Positions 1 to 8,436 of a DNA stretch of 64,000 nucleotides are shown one piece after another. The number at the start of each line of letters is the position of its first letter. The stretch's first letter is position 1. Below the pieces are notes generated by a model, which had not been told where the DNA came from, did not search any database, and saw only the letters and a list, made by a program, of their open reading frames with translations. The position numbers and the translations under genes are program-made. Origin of the DNA: Bradyrhizobium sp. CB3481 (GTDB lineage: Bacteria; Pseudomonadota; Alphaproteobacteria; Rhizobiales; Xanthobacteraceae); assembly GCF_029714305.1 (NCBI RefSeq), contig NZ_CP121647.1, forward strand, positions 744,001-808,000, in the 5' to 3' direction.

Positions 1-522
1 GATGACCCGGCTTTGCGGCGCCCGCTCCGGGCGGCCACCGCCGCTGCCATGTCGCTGGAACAATGTGCTGAAAGCATCGATCGCAAGCTCGTCTGCCTGC
101 AAATCGTCTTGCCCGCTTTCGAGGCTGCGGTGCAGGCGGCAAAATCGCTCGATGAGGTCGGCATCTCCAATCATGTTCCGCATGAAATAGGGCGTAGCCT
201 CGATGCAGAGGCTCTGGCCGATCGCGCCGACCGCTGGATTGGTCAGATAGAATGCGCGGTAGCGCCATCTTTGGCCCTCCACCATCCGCGCCGACTGACG
301 CTCCTCCGGATTGGAAACGAACAGCGTGGCGGGCCCGGCCGCCTCTATGATGCCCCGGCTGCTGATCTCGGCGCCGCCGCCCTCCGTGACGGCGATGACA
401 AAAGCGTCATGGGTGTGCGGGCTGAACTGATGGGCAGCAAAATCCGCTCGCAACAGGCTCATCCCTGCAATGCGCTTGCTTTGCCAATAGTTTGTGCGGT
501 TTCCGGTGTCCCGGCGCGCCAT
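1..522 (-). CDS. AraC family transcriptional regulator (partial, N-terminal part)
   Basis: The reading frame enters from position 522 and runs off the left edge, leaving 174 codons. The visible part is the ligand-sensing N-terminal cupin-like domain of AraC regulators: a short leader, then a SPHTHDAF segment and the TEGGGAEIS strand, followed by a conserved NPEERQSARM-type stretch. The DNA-binding double helix-turn-helix expected at the C terminus lies outside the window. The ATG at 522 is chosen because the family usually begins about 20 residues before the cupin; an internal ATG at 462 is an alternative. It diverges from the aldolase gene at 683, so it may control it, but nothing in the sequence proves this. 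Confidence 0.75.
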   Translation of the reverse strand, partial: MARRDTGNRTNYWQSKRIAGMSLLRADFAAHQFSPHTHDAFVIAVTEGGGAEISSRGIIEAAGPATLFVSNPEERQSARMVEGQRWRYRAFYLTNPAVGAIGQSLCIEATPYFMRNMIGDADLIERFCRLHRSLESGQDDLQADELAIDAFSTLFQRHGSGGGRPERAPQSRVI

Positions 523-682
523 CTTCCGAGTGCTCCGTCGTTCCGTCCGATGCGGTTGCCGCCAATCATTTCTCGCAACGCGTCATCGCAAATCGAGATA
601 GTAGGCCCGCGCCAATTTCAACCAATACCGGCCCCAAACTGGGCTACAATATTCGTAAACACCGACAACAGGGAGGGTGCCG

Positions 683-1465
683 ATGCAGTTCAGGGTTTCG
701 CCGAAGTCGCTCAGCGAATACAGCGCCGAGGAATGGCAGACGCGGATCGATCTTGCCGCCGCGCACCGGCTGGCCTTCATCCAGGGATTTTCCGAAGGCA
801 TCTTCAACCATCTGACCTTCGTCGTGCCGGGCAAGAGCGACCGCTACTACCAGATTCCGTTCGGCACGCACTGGTCCGAGGTCACCGCGTCCTGCTTCAT
901 GGAGGTCGGCATCGACGACGGCGAGGTCAAGGCCGGCGAGGGCGAGGTGGAGCGCTCCTGCTTTTGCATCCACGCGCCGATCCACAAGGCGTTGCCGAAG
1001 GCGAAAGCGGTGTTTCACACCCACATGCCGCATGCCAGCGCGCTGACCCGGCTTGAAGATCCCCGCATCAAGGAGATCGGCCAGACCGAGGTCGGTCTAT
1101 CCGGCGCCATTGCCTATGACGACGAGTATACCGGTCCGGCGCTCGATCCCGCCGAAGGCGCGCGGCTTGCCAAGGTCATCGGCGACAAGACCGTGCTGTT
1201 CATGGCCAATCACGGCATCACCACCGTCGGCGCCAGCGTCGCCGAGGCCTATGACAAGCTCTATTACGTCGAGCGCGCGGCGCAGGTGCAGATCTACGCG
1301 ATGTGGACCGGCCAGAAGCTGAAGCAATTGCCGACACCGGTCGTCGAAAAGACCCGCCGCGATTATATGGACGATCATCTCTACAAGGGCCCAACCCCGG
1401 CCGAGCGGCATTTCGCGGCGTTGAAGCGGATGCTGGATCGCAAGGAGCCGGATTACGCGACGTAA
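683..1465 (+). CDS. Class II aldolase/adducin family protein
   Basis: A 260-residue protein of the class II (zinc) aldolase/adducin fold, related to L-fuculose-phosphate and L-ribulose-phosphate enzymes. The metal-binding HTHMPH motif lies at residues 112-117 and a further NHG histidine motif at 176-178; both match the zinc-site pattern of the family. The start is the ATG at 683, because a GGGAGG ribosome site sits at 671-676 with six-base spacing; the in-frame GTG at 677 is too close to it. Many members with this sequence style have no known substrate, so only the fold and likely metal-dependent aldolase or decarboxylase chemistry are claimed. It diverges from the AraC-type regulator at the left edge. 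Confidence 0.85.
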   Translation: MQFRVSPKSLSEYSAEEWQTRIDLAAAHRLAFIQGFSEGIFNHLTFVVPGKSDRYYQIPFGTHWSEVTASCFMEVGIDDGEVKAGEGEVERSCFCIHAPIHKALPKAKAVFHTHMPHASALTRLEDPRIKEIGQTEVGLSGAIAYDDEYTGPALDPAEGARLAKVIGDKTVLFMANHGITTVGASVAEAYDKLYYVERAAQVQIYAMWTGQKLKQLPTPVVEKTRRDYMDDHLYKGPTPAERHFAALKRMLDRKEPDYAT

Positions 1466-1483
1466 GTTTTGGTCGTATCTCGC

Positions 1484-1512
1484 CGTCGTCCCTGCGAACG
1501 CAGGGACCCATA
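1484..1512. repeat. Palindromic intergenic repeat, family A (short copy)
   Basis: Contains GTCCCTGCGAACGCAGGGAC, a near-perfect hairpin followed by CCATA. The same hairpin-CCATA motif occurs as two facing arms at 36724-36848. It lies exactly where the homology of the glycosylase relic on the minus strand ends. Confidence 0.7.
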
Positions 1513-1520
1513 CACCGCGG

Positions 1521-1838
1521 CAAGCGCGGACGGAATGTCGCGATCGCACGGTTCAGCCGCGCGCGGTCCGCCGCCGACAATCTCGGAAGCGTGGCGCGGT
1601 CCATCCCGGCGGCTATTTTCACCAGATCCGTCAGGCCGATCCCATGTTGCAGCAGGCTGCGATATTGGCGCGGCGCTAGCTGCTCCGGTGTCAGCCGCGT
1701 GTCGTGCAGGATCTTCCAGAACTTGTTCTGCGGGTGCGCGTAATAGGCCCGCTCGGCGGCGGAGGTCGTGCCGGCGGCGGTCCCACACAGAACGATGCGA
1801 AGGGAATGTTGCAGCAGGTCGCTGAGAACGTCGGTCAC
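1521..1838 (-). pseudogene. Truncated uracil/hypoxanthine-DNA glycosylase (MUG/TDG-type) relic
   Basis: About 106 codons from a GTG at 1838 match the N-terminal two thirds of the mismatch-specific DNA glycosylase family: a CGTAAG active-site loop at residues 18-23, the YYAHPQNKFW segment at 32-41 and GIGLTDLVK at 66-74. Family members are usually about 160-200 residues. Here the homology stops after RPRL, and the frame runs into a palindromic repeat (1484-1512) and then backwards across the aldolase gene. The C-terminal part, with the second catalytic loop, is missing, so the gene is probably dead. The start lies 12 bases after the stop of the LexA-like gene, indicating a former two-gene operon. 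Confidence 0.7.
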
Positions 1839-1850
1839 GAAGCCGCCATC

Positions 1851-2504
1851 CTACTGGCTCGCCCATACGATCCTGGCGATCCAGGCGACGTCGTCGGCAT
1901 CTAGCGTGCGGTCGGCCTGCGCCGGGTTCAGCGACTGCAGCTCCAGCGTCCTGGTGGTGCGGCGCTTCAATTCCTTCACCAACACTTCGCCGTCCGACGT
2001 CTTGAGCACCACGCGGTCGCCGCGCCGGATCGGCGTGCCCGGCGACACCACGATGATGTCGCCGTCGCGATAGGCCGGCCGCATCGAATCGCCCGATATC
2101 TCCAGCGCATAGGCATGCTCGTCGCTGGCGGAAGGCAGCGCCGCCTCCTCCCAGCCCTTGCCGGCGGGAAAGCCGCGCTCGTCGAAATGGCCGCCGTTGC
2201 CGGCCTGCGCCAGCGCAAGCAGCGGCACCGATTGCAGGCCGCGCGCGCCGTCGCCGATCAACTGCACGAAAGTATCGATCGATGAATTGGTCGCGGCCAG
2301 CGCCTTCGAGACCGATTCGGTCGAAGGCCAGCGCTCGCGTCCGTCGGCGGTGATGCGCTTGGACTTGTTGAAGGTGGTAGGGTCGAGACCGGCCCGCTTG
2401 GCAAGGCCGGAGGGCGACATGCCGGCGCGTTCCGCCAGCCGGTCCAGCGCCGCCCAGACCTGGCCGTGGGTCAGGATACGGTGTGCCTTGGACTGCCTGG
2501 CCAT
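1851..2504 (-). CDS. LexA-like S24 family transcriptional repressor
   Basis: A 217-residue regulator with an N-terminal helix-turn-helix (about residues 25-60) and a C-terminal LexA/S24 peptidase domain. The catalytic dyad is visible: Ser140 in SGDSM and Lys177 in EVLVKELK. An Ala101-Gly102 pair in PLLALAQAG, just before the peptidase domain, resembles the self-cleavage site of LexA and phage repressors. It is not canonical LexA, whose winged helix differs. The start is the ATG at 2504, preceded by GGGGAA; a longer frame to 2687 has no protein-like sequence. It is followed by the glycosylase relic and diverges from the DUF952-pyrD pair. Self-cleavage under DNA stress is inferred, not shown. 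Confidence 0.8.
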   Translation of the reverse strand: MARQSKAHRILTHGQVWAALDRLAERAGMSPSGLAKRAGLDPTTFNKSKRITADGRERWPSTESVSKALAATNSSIDTFVQLIGDGARGLQSVPLLALAQAGNGGHFDERGFPAGKGWEEAALPSASDEHAYALEISGDSMRPAYRDGDIIVVSPGTPIRRGDRVVLKTSDGEVLVKELKRRTTRTLELQSLNPAQADRTLDADDVAWIARIVWASQ

Positions 2505-2677
2505 CGAAATTCCCCGACGCGGTCTAGGAATTATTGCCTGATCCGGCCGGTTTGCGCAAATCTCCTGCTGGGCTCTGCCGCGGCAGCGCTTGAGTTGGCG
2601 GCTTGCCGCCTTTACGGTCGGCCGCCCAACCCGGCCATTTCCGGGAAACACCAAGAGAAACACAAGTCCGGAACGCC

Positions 2678-3022
2678 GTGCGTACAATTTATAAAATCAC
2701 GTCCGCCTCGGCCTGGCGCGAGGCCGAGCGGCAGGGCGTCTATCGCGGCAGCGCGGACGATCTGCGCGACGGCTATATTCATTTCTCCACCGCCGCCCAG
2801 GTCGCGGAGACGGCGCGAAAGCATTATTTCGGCCAGACCGGCCTGTTCCTCGTCGCGGTCGATGCCGACGCGCTCGGCGATGCGCTGCGCTGGGAGCCCT
2901 CGCGCAACGACGAATTGTTCCCGCATCTCTATGGCGAACTCGATCTCGGCGCGGTGACCGATATTCTCGACCTGCGCGCGCGGTCCGACGGCACGCACGA
3001 TATTCCGGAGCTTGCGCCGTGA
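2678..3022 (+). CDS. DUF952 domain-containing protein
   Basis: A 114-residue single-domain protein of the DUF952 family. Visible hallmarks are the opening IYKIT strand, the DGYIHFSTAAQV segment (residues about 30-42) and the FPHLYGEL motif near residue 85. The function of the family is not established. The GTG at 2678 is chosen because it places the conserved IYKI strand at the very N terminus, as is usual. Its stop overlaps the GTG start of pyrD, so the two are translationally coupled, an arrangement also seen in related genomes. Confidence 0.85.
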   Translation: MRTIYKITSASAWREAERQGVYRGSADDLRDGYIHFSTAAQVAETARKHYFGQTGLFLVAVDADALGDALRWEPSRNDELFPHLYGELDLGAVTDILDLRARSDGTHDIPELAP

Positions 3023-4116
3023 TCCGCGCCTTCGACGCCTTTTCGCTGCCGCTGCTGCGCTGGTTCGATCCGGAGGACGCGCATCGCATGGCGATCCAAG
3101 GTCTGCGGCTGCTGCCGCCGGTCAAGCCGCGCGCCGACGACCACAAGCTGGCGGTGCGCGCTTTCGGCCTGAATTTTCCCAACCCGATCGGCATGGCTGC
3201 GGGCTTCGACAAGAGCGCGGAGGTGCCGGATGCGCTGCTGCGGCTCGGTTTCGGCTTTGTCGAGATCGGTACGGTGACGCCGAAGCCGCAGGGCGGCAAT
3301 CCGCGGCCGCGCCTGTTTCGCCTGGAGCGGGACGAGGCCGTAATCAACCGTATGGGCTTCAACAATGACGGCGCTGAAGCTGCGCTGCGCCGGCTTGCCG
3401 CGCGCGCCCATCATGGCGGCATCGTCGGCGTCAATGTCGGGGCCAACAAGGATTCGCCCGACCGCGTCGCCGATTACATCAAGCTGATCGAGACGTTCGC
3501 GCCGGTGGCGAGCTATTTCACCGTCAACGTCTCCTCGCCGAACACGCCGGGCCTGCGCAATCTGCAGCAGTCGGCGGCGCTCGACGATCTCCTCGCCAAG
3601 GTGATCGACGCACGGGAGCGGGTGCGCAAGAACGCCGGCGATTCGCCGGTGCTGCTCAAGATCGCGCCGGATCTCAGTCTCGCCGAACTCGACGATGTCG
3701 TGCACATCGCGCGCTCGCGCCGCGTCGACGGCATGATCGTCGCCAACACCACGCTGGCGCGTCCTTCGAGCCTGCGCGAACAGGCGCGCGCAAAGGAGCA
3801 GGGCGGCCTGTCGGGCCGGCCGCTGTTCCGCCTGTCGACGCGGATGGTGGCCGAGACCTATGTCCGCGTCGAAGGCGCATTCCCGCTGATCGGCGTCGGC
3901 GGCATCGATTCCGGCGGTGCGGCGCTGACGAAAATCCGCGCCGGCGCCAGCCTGATCCAGCTCTATTCGTCGCTGGTCTACAAGGGCCTCGGGCTGGTCG
4001 ACAACATCAAGAACGATCTGGCGTCCACGCTATTGCGCACCGGGCGCGACTCGCTATCCGAAATCGTCGGCGCGGATGCCGCGACGATCACGGCTGAGGA
4101 CTGGCCGGTGCAGTGA
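3019..4116 (+). CDS. pyrD: Dihydroorotate dehydrogenase, class 2 (quinone)
   Basis: A 365-residue class 2 enzyme that oxidises dihydroorotate to orotate in pyrimidine synthesis and passes electrons through FMN to membrane quinones. The N-terminal amphipathic helix region (residues 8-32) that docks class 2 enzymes on the membrane is present. The FMN/substrate motifs NPIGMAAGFDK (55-65) and RMGFNNDG (111-118) are clear, and VNVSSPNTPGLR carries the catalytic serine (Ser173). The GTG start overlaps the TGA of the DUF952 gene. A palindromic repeat follows the stop. Confidence 0.95.
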   Translation: MIRAFDAFSLPLLRWFDPEDAHRMAIQGLRLLPPVKPRADDHKLAVRAFGLNFPNPIGMAAGFDKSAEVPDALLRLGFGFVEIGTVTPKPQGGNPRPRLFRLERDEAVINRMGFNNDGAEAALRRLAARAHHGGIVGVNVGANKDSPDRVADYIKLIETFAPVASYFTVNVSSPNTPGLRNLQQSAALDDLLAKVIDARERVRKNAGDSPVLLKIAPDLSLAELDDVVHIARSRRVDGMIVANTTLARPSSLREQARAKEQGGLSGRPLFRLSTRMVAETYVRVEGAFPLIGVGGIDSGGAALTKIRAGASLIQLYSSLVYKGLGLVDNIKNDLASTLLRTGRDSLSEIVGADAATITAEDWPVQ

Positions 4117-4146
4117 TCTCTTCGCGCGCAAGCGCGTTCTGAGTTA

Positions 4147-4284
4147 CCTCGCCCCGCTCTTCGCGGGGAGAGGTCGGCGCAAAGCGCCGGGTGAGGGGAG
4201 CTTCCGCGCATTCAGCTCCATCGAATTCGCGGAGACAGCCCCTCACCCCGACCCTCTCCCCGCGAAGAGCGGGGCGAGGGAGAA
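4147..4284. repeat. Palindromic intergenic repeat, family B (copy 1)
   Basis: About 138 bases with facing ends CTCGCCCCGCTCTTCGCGGG and CCGCGAAGAGCGGGGCGAG. Inner arms are GGTGAGGGGAG and CCCCTCACC. A second copy lies at 11911-12054. It sits between the converging pyrD and MATE genes, where its hairpins may also act as a transcription barrier. Confidence 0.8.
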
Positions 4285-4299
4285 GAGTGTCGCCCCAGC

Positions 4300-5622
4300 T
4301 CACGCAAACGACTTTCTCAGCAGTGCCGGATACCTCAGCGCCTCCAGCCCGCCGCGCGCGGCATAGTGCACGAGCAGCGCACCCCACAGTCCGGCGTTGC
4401 CGAACGAGCGCAGCGCGAACCATGCGGTGAGAAAGATCAAGAGCGAGGCCACCATCAGATTTCGCATGTCACGCGCCCAGGTCGCGCCGATATAGATGCC
4501 GTCAAAGGCAAAGGCGAACACGCCGACCAGCGGCGCGAAAATCACGAACGGCAGGTAATCGCGCGCGATGCGTCGCACATCCACGCTTGCGGTCATGATG
4601 TCGATCAACACAGGGCCGAACAGCAAGAAACAGGCGGCGACCGCGAGCGCGAAGCCGAAGCCCCATGCGACGACGAGCTTCACGGCGCCGGCAAAAGCGT
4701 CCCTGTCGCGCGCGCCATAGGCGCGGCCGCAGAGCTGCTCGGCGGCATTGGCAAGGCCGTCGAGGAAGAAGCCGCTGATCATCAGGAAATTGTTTAGGAC
4801 GGCGTTGGCGGCAAGCGTCGTATCGCCCGCGCGCGCGCCCTGCGCGTTGAAGAACAGGAAGGCGGCGATCAGCGCCGCGGTGCGGATCATGATGTCGCGG
4901 TTGACCGCGAGCATGCGCAGCAGCTTGGTCCGGTCGAACAGCAGCGCGCGGGAGGCCGCGAATTGCTCGCTCGAAAGGCGGCGTGCGATCAGTAAGCCGA
5001 GCATGAGGCCGACAGCCTCGGCGACCAGCGCGGCGATTGCGGCGCCGGCGATGCCGAGATCGAGCACCAGCACCAGCAGCGCGGTGCCTGCGATGTTGGT
5101 GAGGTTGATGGTGATCTGGGTGCCGAGCGCAAGCCTGGCGCGGGCCTGTCCGATCAACCAGCCCAGCATCACATAATTGCCAAGCGCCAGCGGCGCCGAC
5201 CAGATCCGAATCACGAAATAGGTCTTTGCCGCGCCTGTGACGCCCTCGCTGCCGCCCATCGCACCGAGCAGAACCGTGGCCAGCGGCACCTGGAGCGCAA
5301 TGAGAGCACCGCCGATGATGGCCGCGACGATCAACCCGCGCATCAGGATCGCGCGCAATTCCGAGGTCTCGCCGGCGCCCAGCGACTGCGCTGTGAACGC
5401 CACGGTGCTCATGCGCAGGAAGCCGAACAGCCAGAACATGCAGTCGAACAGCACCGAGGCCAGCGCCACGCCGCCGAGCAGGGTGGCGTCGCCGAGCCGG
5501 CCGATCGCGGTGGTCGAGACGATGCCGATCAGCGGCGTGGTCAGGTTCGCGACCATCGCGGGACCGGCGATGGCAAAAACCTGGGCTGTCGTGACCCTGG
5601 AAGCCGGATTGAGAGCGTGCAT
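4300..5622 (-). CDS. MATE family efflux transporter (DinF-like)
   Basis: A 440-residue integral membrane protein with about twelve hydrophobic helices arranged as two similar six-helix halves, the pattern of MATE drug/sodium or drug/proton antiporters. The opening IAGPAMVANLTTPLIGIVST is characteristic of the DinF-like branch. Substrate cannot be read from the sequence. The gene starts two bases after the stop of the MBL hydrolase gene (5625), so they form an operon. No ribosome site outside the upstream coding end is apparent, which suggests coupled translation. Confidence 0.88.
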   Translation of the reverse strand: MHALNPASRVTTAQVFAIAGPAMVANLTTPLIGIVSTTAIGRLGDATLLGGVALASVLFDCMFWLFGFLRMSTVAFTAQSLGAGETSELRAILMRGLIVAAIIGGALIALQVPLATVLLGAMGGSEGVTGAAKTYFVIRIWSAPLALGNYVMLGWLIGQARARLALGTQITINLTNIAGTALLVLVLDLGIAGAAIAALVAEAVGLMLGLLIARRLSSEQFAASRALLFDRTKLLRMLAVNRDIMIRTAALIAAFLFFNAQGARAGDTTLAANAVLNNFLMISGFFLDGLANAAEQLCGRAYGARDRDAFAGAVKLVVAWGFGFALAVAACFLLFGPVLIDIMTASVDVRRIARDYLPFVIFAPLVGVFAFAFDGIYIGATWARDMRNLMVASLLIFLTAWFALRSFGNAGLWGALLVHYAARGGLEALRYPALLRKSFA

Positions 5623-5624
5623 GC

Positions 5625-6359
5625 CTAGAGCTCGACGACCATGCCGTCATGGGCGGCCGTATAGGGCAACTCGCCGAGCCGCCCGAGCATGTCGTCGCTC
5701 ATATGCGTCAGCACCAGCCGTTTGGCGTTGATCGCGGGAAGATGCGCTTCAAGCGTTTTCAGGCTGAGATGGTTCTTGACGATCTTGTCGTAGTAATAGG
5801 CTTCGGCGATGAAGAGATCCGCGCCGCGTGCCGCCGGGATCAGGGTATCAGTCCATTCGGTGTCGGCGCTGTAGGTAATGACGCGGCCTTCGGCTTCGAC
5901 CCGGTAGGCGAGAAACGGTCCGCCGGATTCGCCGTGGACGACGGGATAGGGCGTGACCTTGACGCCGCCGAACGTCCGGGTCTGCTCCGGTTCAAGCGCG
6001 ATGGAAGAAAGATCGAAGCGCGGCGGCGTTGTCGAGGAATGCTCGAACAGCGCTTCCCGCAAATTGGCGAGCTTCGTCTCGATGCCTTGAGGGCCTGCGA
6101 TAACAAGCGGGCGGGTGCGGCGGGTGAACTGTGCGTCCAGCAGCAGAAATGGCAGGCCGGCAAAATGGTCGCCGTGGAAATGCGTGATCAGGATCAAGTC
6201 AATGTCGTCGCGCGGGATGCCGAGGCGCTTTAGCGCCGGCAGCGACGACGCGCCGCAATCGATCAGGAAATTGACGGAGGCGCCCGTGACGTGGAAGCAG
6301 GTGTTGAACCTGCCGCCGGAGCCGAGCGCATCGCCACAGCCGACAAATCGCAGTTGCAT
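5625..6359 (-). CDS. MBL-fold metallo-hydrolase (ribonuclease Z-like)
   Basis: A 244-residue metallo-beta-lactamase fold protein of the RNase Z / AtsA-like branch. The zinc motif THFHGDH spans residues 59-65, with later metal ligands in PYPVVHGESG, YSADTEW and LTHMSDDM. The N-terminal FVGCGDALGSGGRFNT loop is typical of this subgroup. It is shorter than true tRNase Z and lacks an obvious exosite arm, so a general hydrolase role is more likely than tRNA 3' processing. It is cotranscribed with the MATE gene two bases downstream. Confidence 0.85.
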   Translation of the reverse strand: MQLRFVGCGDALGSGGRFNTCFHVTGASVNFLIDCGASSLPALKRLGIPRDDIDLILITHFHGDHFAGLPFLLLDAQFTRRTRPLVIAGPQGIETKLANLREALFEHSSTTPPRFDLSSIALEPEQTRTFGGVKVTPYPVVHGESGGPFLAYRVEAEGRVITYSADTEWTDTLIPAARGADLFIAEAYYYDKIVKNHLSLKTLEAHLPAINAKRLVLTHMSDDMLGRLGELPYTAAHDGMVVEL

Positions 6360-6383
6360 CGGCTGCAGCCTTTCTCGCCGGAG

Positions 6384-6686
6384 TTAGCGCCCGCGCGGGG
6401 CGCCGAACAGCCGCGACAGCAGCCAGATCGGAATCACGATCACGGCGCCGAGCAGGAAGTAGCGCCACAGCCAATTGACGGCGTCGAAGCCGAGATCCCA
6501 CAGCCGCTGGAATAGCATGCGGATGCTGTGCAGGATGTTCCAGGGATCGAAGCCAATGGCGGCGAGCACCACGCCGACCAGGATTGACAGCAGGATCAGC
6601 CGGAACGCCACCGTGAGCGGCGAGCCGCCGAGAAAGCGGTACAGGCCGTCATGGCTGGCCGGCAGGTCTCTGACGTCGTTGGGCAT
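6384..6686 (-). CDS. Small membrane protein, DUF6460-like
   Basis: A 100-residue protein with two hydrophobic segments (about residues 20-43 and 68-90) joined by an amphipathic loop with aromatic residues (FDPWNILHSIRMLFQRLWD). The sequence resembles the uncharacterised DUF6460 family of Rhizobiales; the assignment is from recall. The ATG at 6686 is chosen because GAGGAGA precedes it by six bases; the frame extends upstream to 6713 without support. It lies 24 bases before the MBL hydrolase gene and is probably in the same transcript. Confidence 0.7.
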   Translation of the reverse strand: MPNDVRDLPASHDGLYRFLGGSPLTVAFRLILLSILVGVVLAAIGFDPWNILHSIRMLFQRLWDLGFDAVNWLWRYFLLGAVIVIPIWLLSRLFGAPRGR

Positions 6687-6783
6687 CGGGGTCTCCTCGC
6701 GGGTTGTGCCCATTATACGGCACGGCGGGGCACATGGGGAACCCGCCCGTGTCAGTCAATGGCCGCCATGCGCGCCGGGCATG

Positions 6784-8436
6784 TTAATTTGCCGTCACGT
6801 TCTTCAGCATCCGCTCCAGCGTCTCCAGCCGGTCGGCCTCGCGCGGCGGCTTGTCCCAGCGCAGGCGGCTGATGCGGGGAAACCGCATGGCAACGCCAGA
6901 TTTATGTCGCGGCGAGCGGGCCAGGCCCTCGAAAGCGACTTCCAGCACCAGGCCCTGGTCCGGCTCGTGCACGACATGCCGCACGGGGCCGAATTTTTCG
7001 GTGGTATTGCGGCGGACGAAGCGGTCGATCTGCAGCAGTTCCTCGTCGGTGAAGCCGAAATAGGCTTTTCCGACCGGCACCAGTTGCTCGCCGCCCTCGC
7101 CATTGGTCCAGACGCCAAAGGTGTAGTCGGAATAATAGGATGAGCGCTTGCCGTGGCCGCGCTGCGCGTACATCAGCACGGCATCAATGATGTGCGGATC
7201 GCGCTTCCACTTCCACCACTGGCCTTTCGGGCGGCCCGGCAGATAGACGGCGTCGCGGCGCTTGAGCATCACGCCCTCGACGGCGTCGGCATCCTCGCCG
7301 GCGCCGGCACTGGCAGGATCGGCGCGCGCCGCCATCAGCGCATCCCAGCTTTCGAAGGCGATCGTTGGCGACAGGTCGATCCTGGCATCATCGAGCTTTT
7401 TCACAAAAGCCTCGAGATGGGCGCGGCGTTCGGCAAACGGCAATTCGCGCAAATCGTTCTCGTCGTCGCCGAGCAGGTCGTAGGCGCGCAAGTGAATCGG
7501 AAATTCCTTGATCAGTTTTGGCGAAACCACTTTGCGGTTGAGCCGCTGCTGCAGCACGTTAAAGCTCTGCACGCGGCCCTCGCGCAGCACCAACAATTCG
7601 CCGTCGATGGCGCCGGGCAGGTGCAGCGACGGCATCAGGTCGGGGAAACTTTTGGTGATGTCCTCGCCGGTGCGCGAATAGAGCCGCGCCTGCATATGGC
7701 CACGCTCGTCGCGGCCGGAGACCGCCTGCACGCGGATGCCGTCCCATTTCCATTCCGCGATGAAATCAGCGGGATCGAGACTGGCAAAATCCGTGTCCTC
7801 GATCGCGTGTGCCAGCATCACGGGGCGGAACGGGGTGGGATCGCGGTTGACCGGCTTGTCGCCGCGACCTTCCAGCCAGGCGAACAGTTCGAGATAGGGC
7901 GGGGCGAGGCCGGGCCAGATCAGCTCGATGTCGTGCGGGTCCTTGTCGCCGAGCGCGGCCGCGGCGGTTTTCGCCAGCCGCGCCGAAATCCCGATCCGCA
8001 TCGCGCCGGTGACGAGCTTTAGCAGCGCCCAGCGTCCGGTTTCGTCGAGCTCGTCGAGCCAGCGCGCGAGCTGCGCCGGCAGTTCGGTCTTGCCGAGCGT
8101 GCGGAGCGTGGTGACGACCTCGGAGAGGGTGGGCGGTGGCGGATTATTGTGGCCGGCCAATTCGACCTTCGGCCACATCAGCGCAACCGTCTCGGATAGA
8201 TCGCCCACGTAATCGTACGATAGCCCGAACAGCACGGGATCGGTACGGTCGGCGATCAGGTCGCGGATCAGCCCCGGCTTGGCATGCTTGAACGACAGCG
8301 CGCCGGTCAGCGCCGCCAGCGCGTAGCCGCGGTCGGGATCGGGGGTGTCACGGAAGTAGGCGGTAATCAGCCGCAGCTTGTTGTTGCGGCCGGGCTCGTA
8401 GGCGAGCCGATCCAGCAGTTCGGCGAAGCGGTTCAT
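6784..8436 (-). CDS. ATP-dependent DNA ligase, ligase-associated DNA repair type
   Basis: A 550-residue ATP-dependent DNA ligase of the bacterial class found with a dedicated exonuclease, helicase and phosphoesterase (TIGR04120 type, often annotated cisplatin damage response ligase). An N-terminal DNA-binding domain occupies residues 1-200. Motif I EWKWDGIR contains the adenylated Lys230, motif IV is EGVMLKRR and motif V is WWKWKRD, followed by an OB-fold ending in GVAMRFPRISRLRWDK. Its start overlaps the stop of the exonuclease gene by four bases (ATGA). The partner helicase and PdeM genes are at 12105-15406 on the other strand. Confidence 0.93.
   Translation of the reverse strand: MNRFAELLDRLAYEPGRNNKLRLITAYFRDTPDPDRGYALAALTGALSFKHAKPGLIRDLIADRTDPVLFGLSYDYVGDLSETVALMWPKVELAGHNNPPPPTLSEVVTTLRTLGKTELPAQLARWLDELDETGRWALLKLVTGAMRIGISARLAKTAAAALGDKDPHDIELIWPGLAPPYLELFAWLEGRGDKPVNRDPTPFRPVMLAHAIEDTDFASLDPADFIAEWKWDGIRVQAVSGRDERGHMQARLYSRTGEDITKSFPDLMPSLHLPGAIDGELLVLREGRVQSFNVLQQRLNRKVVSPKLIKEFPIHLRAYDLLGDDENDLRELPFAERRAHLEAFVKKLDDARIDLSPTIAFESWDALMAARADPASAGAGEDADAVEGVMLKRRDAVYLPGRPKGQWWKWKRDPHIIDAVLMYAQRGHGKRSSYYSDYTFGVWTNGEGGEQLVPVGKAYFGFTDEELLQIDRFVRRNTTEKFGPVRHVVHEPDQGLVLEVAFEGLARSPRHKSGVAMRFPRISRLRWDKPPREADRLETLERMLKNVTAN

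Noticed and set aside
13..1056. A 347-codon plus-strand frame at the left edge
   Set aside because: It crosses the AraC gene in antisense and then enters the aldolase gene in a shifted frame, with no conserved motif.
1851..2504. Canonical LexA or a phage repressor marking a prophage
   Set aside because: The helix-turn-helix differs from LexA, and no integrase, capsid or other phage genes are nearby.
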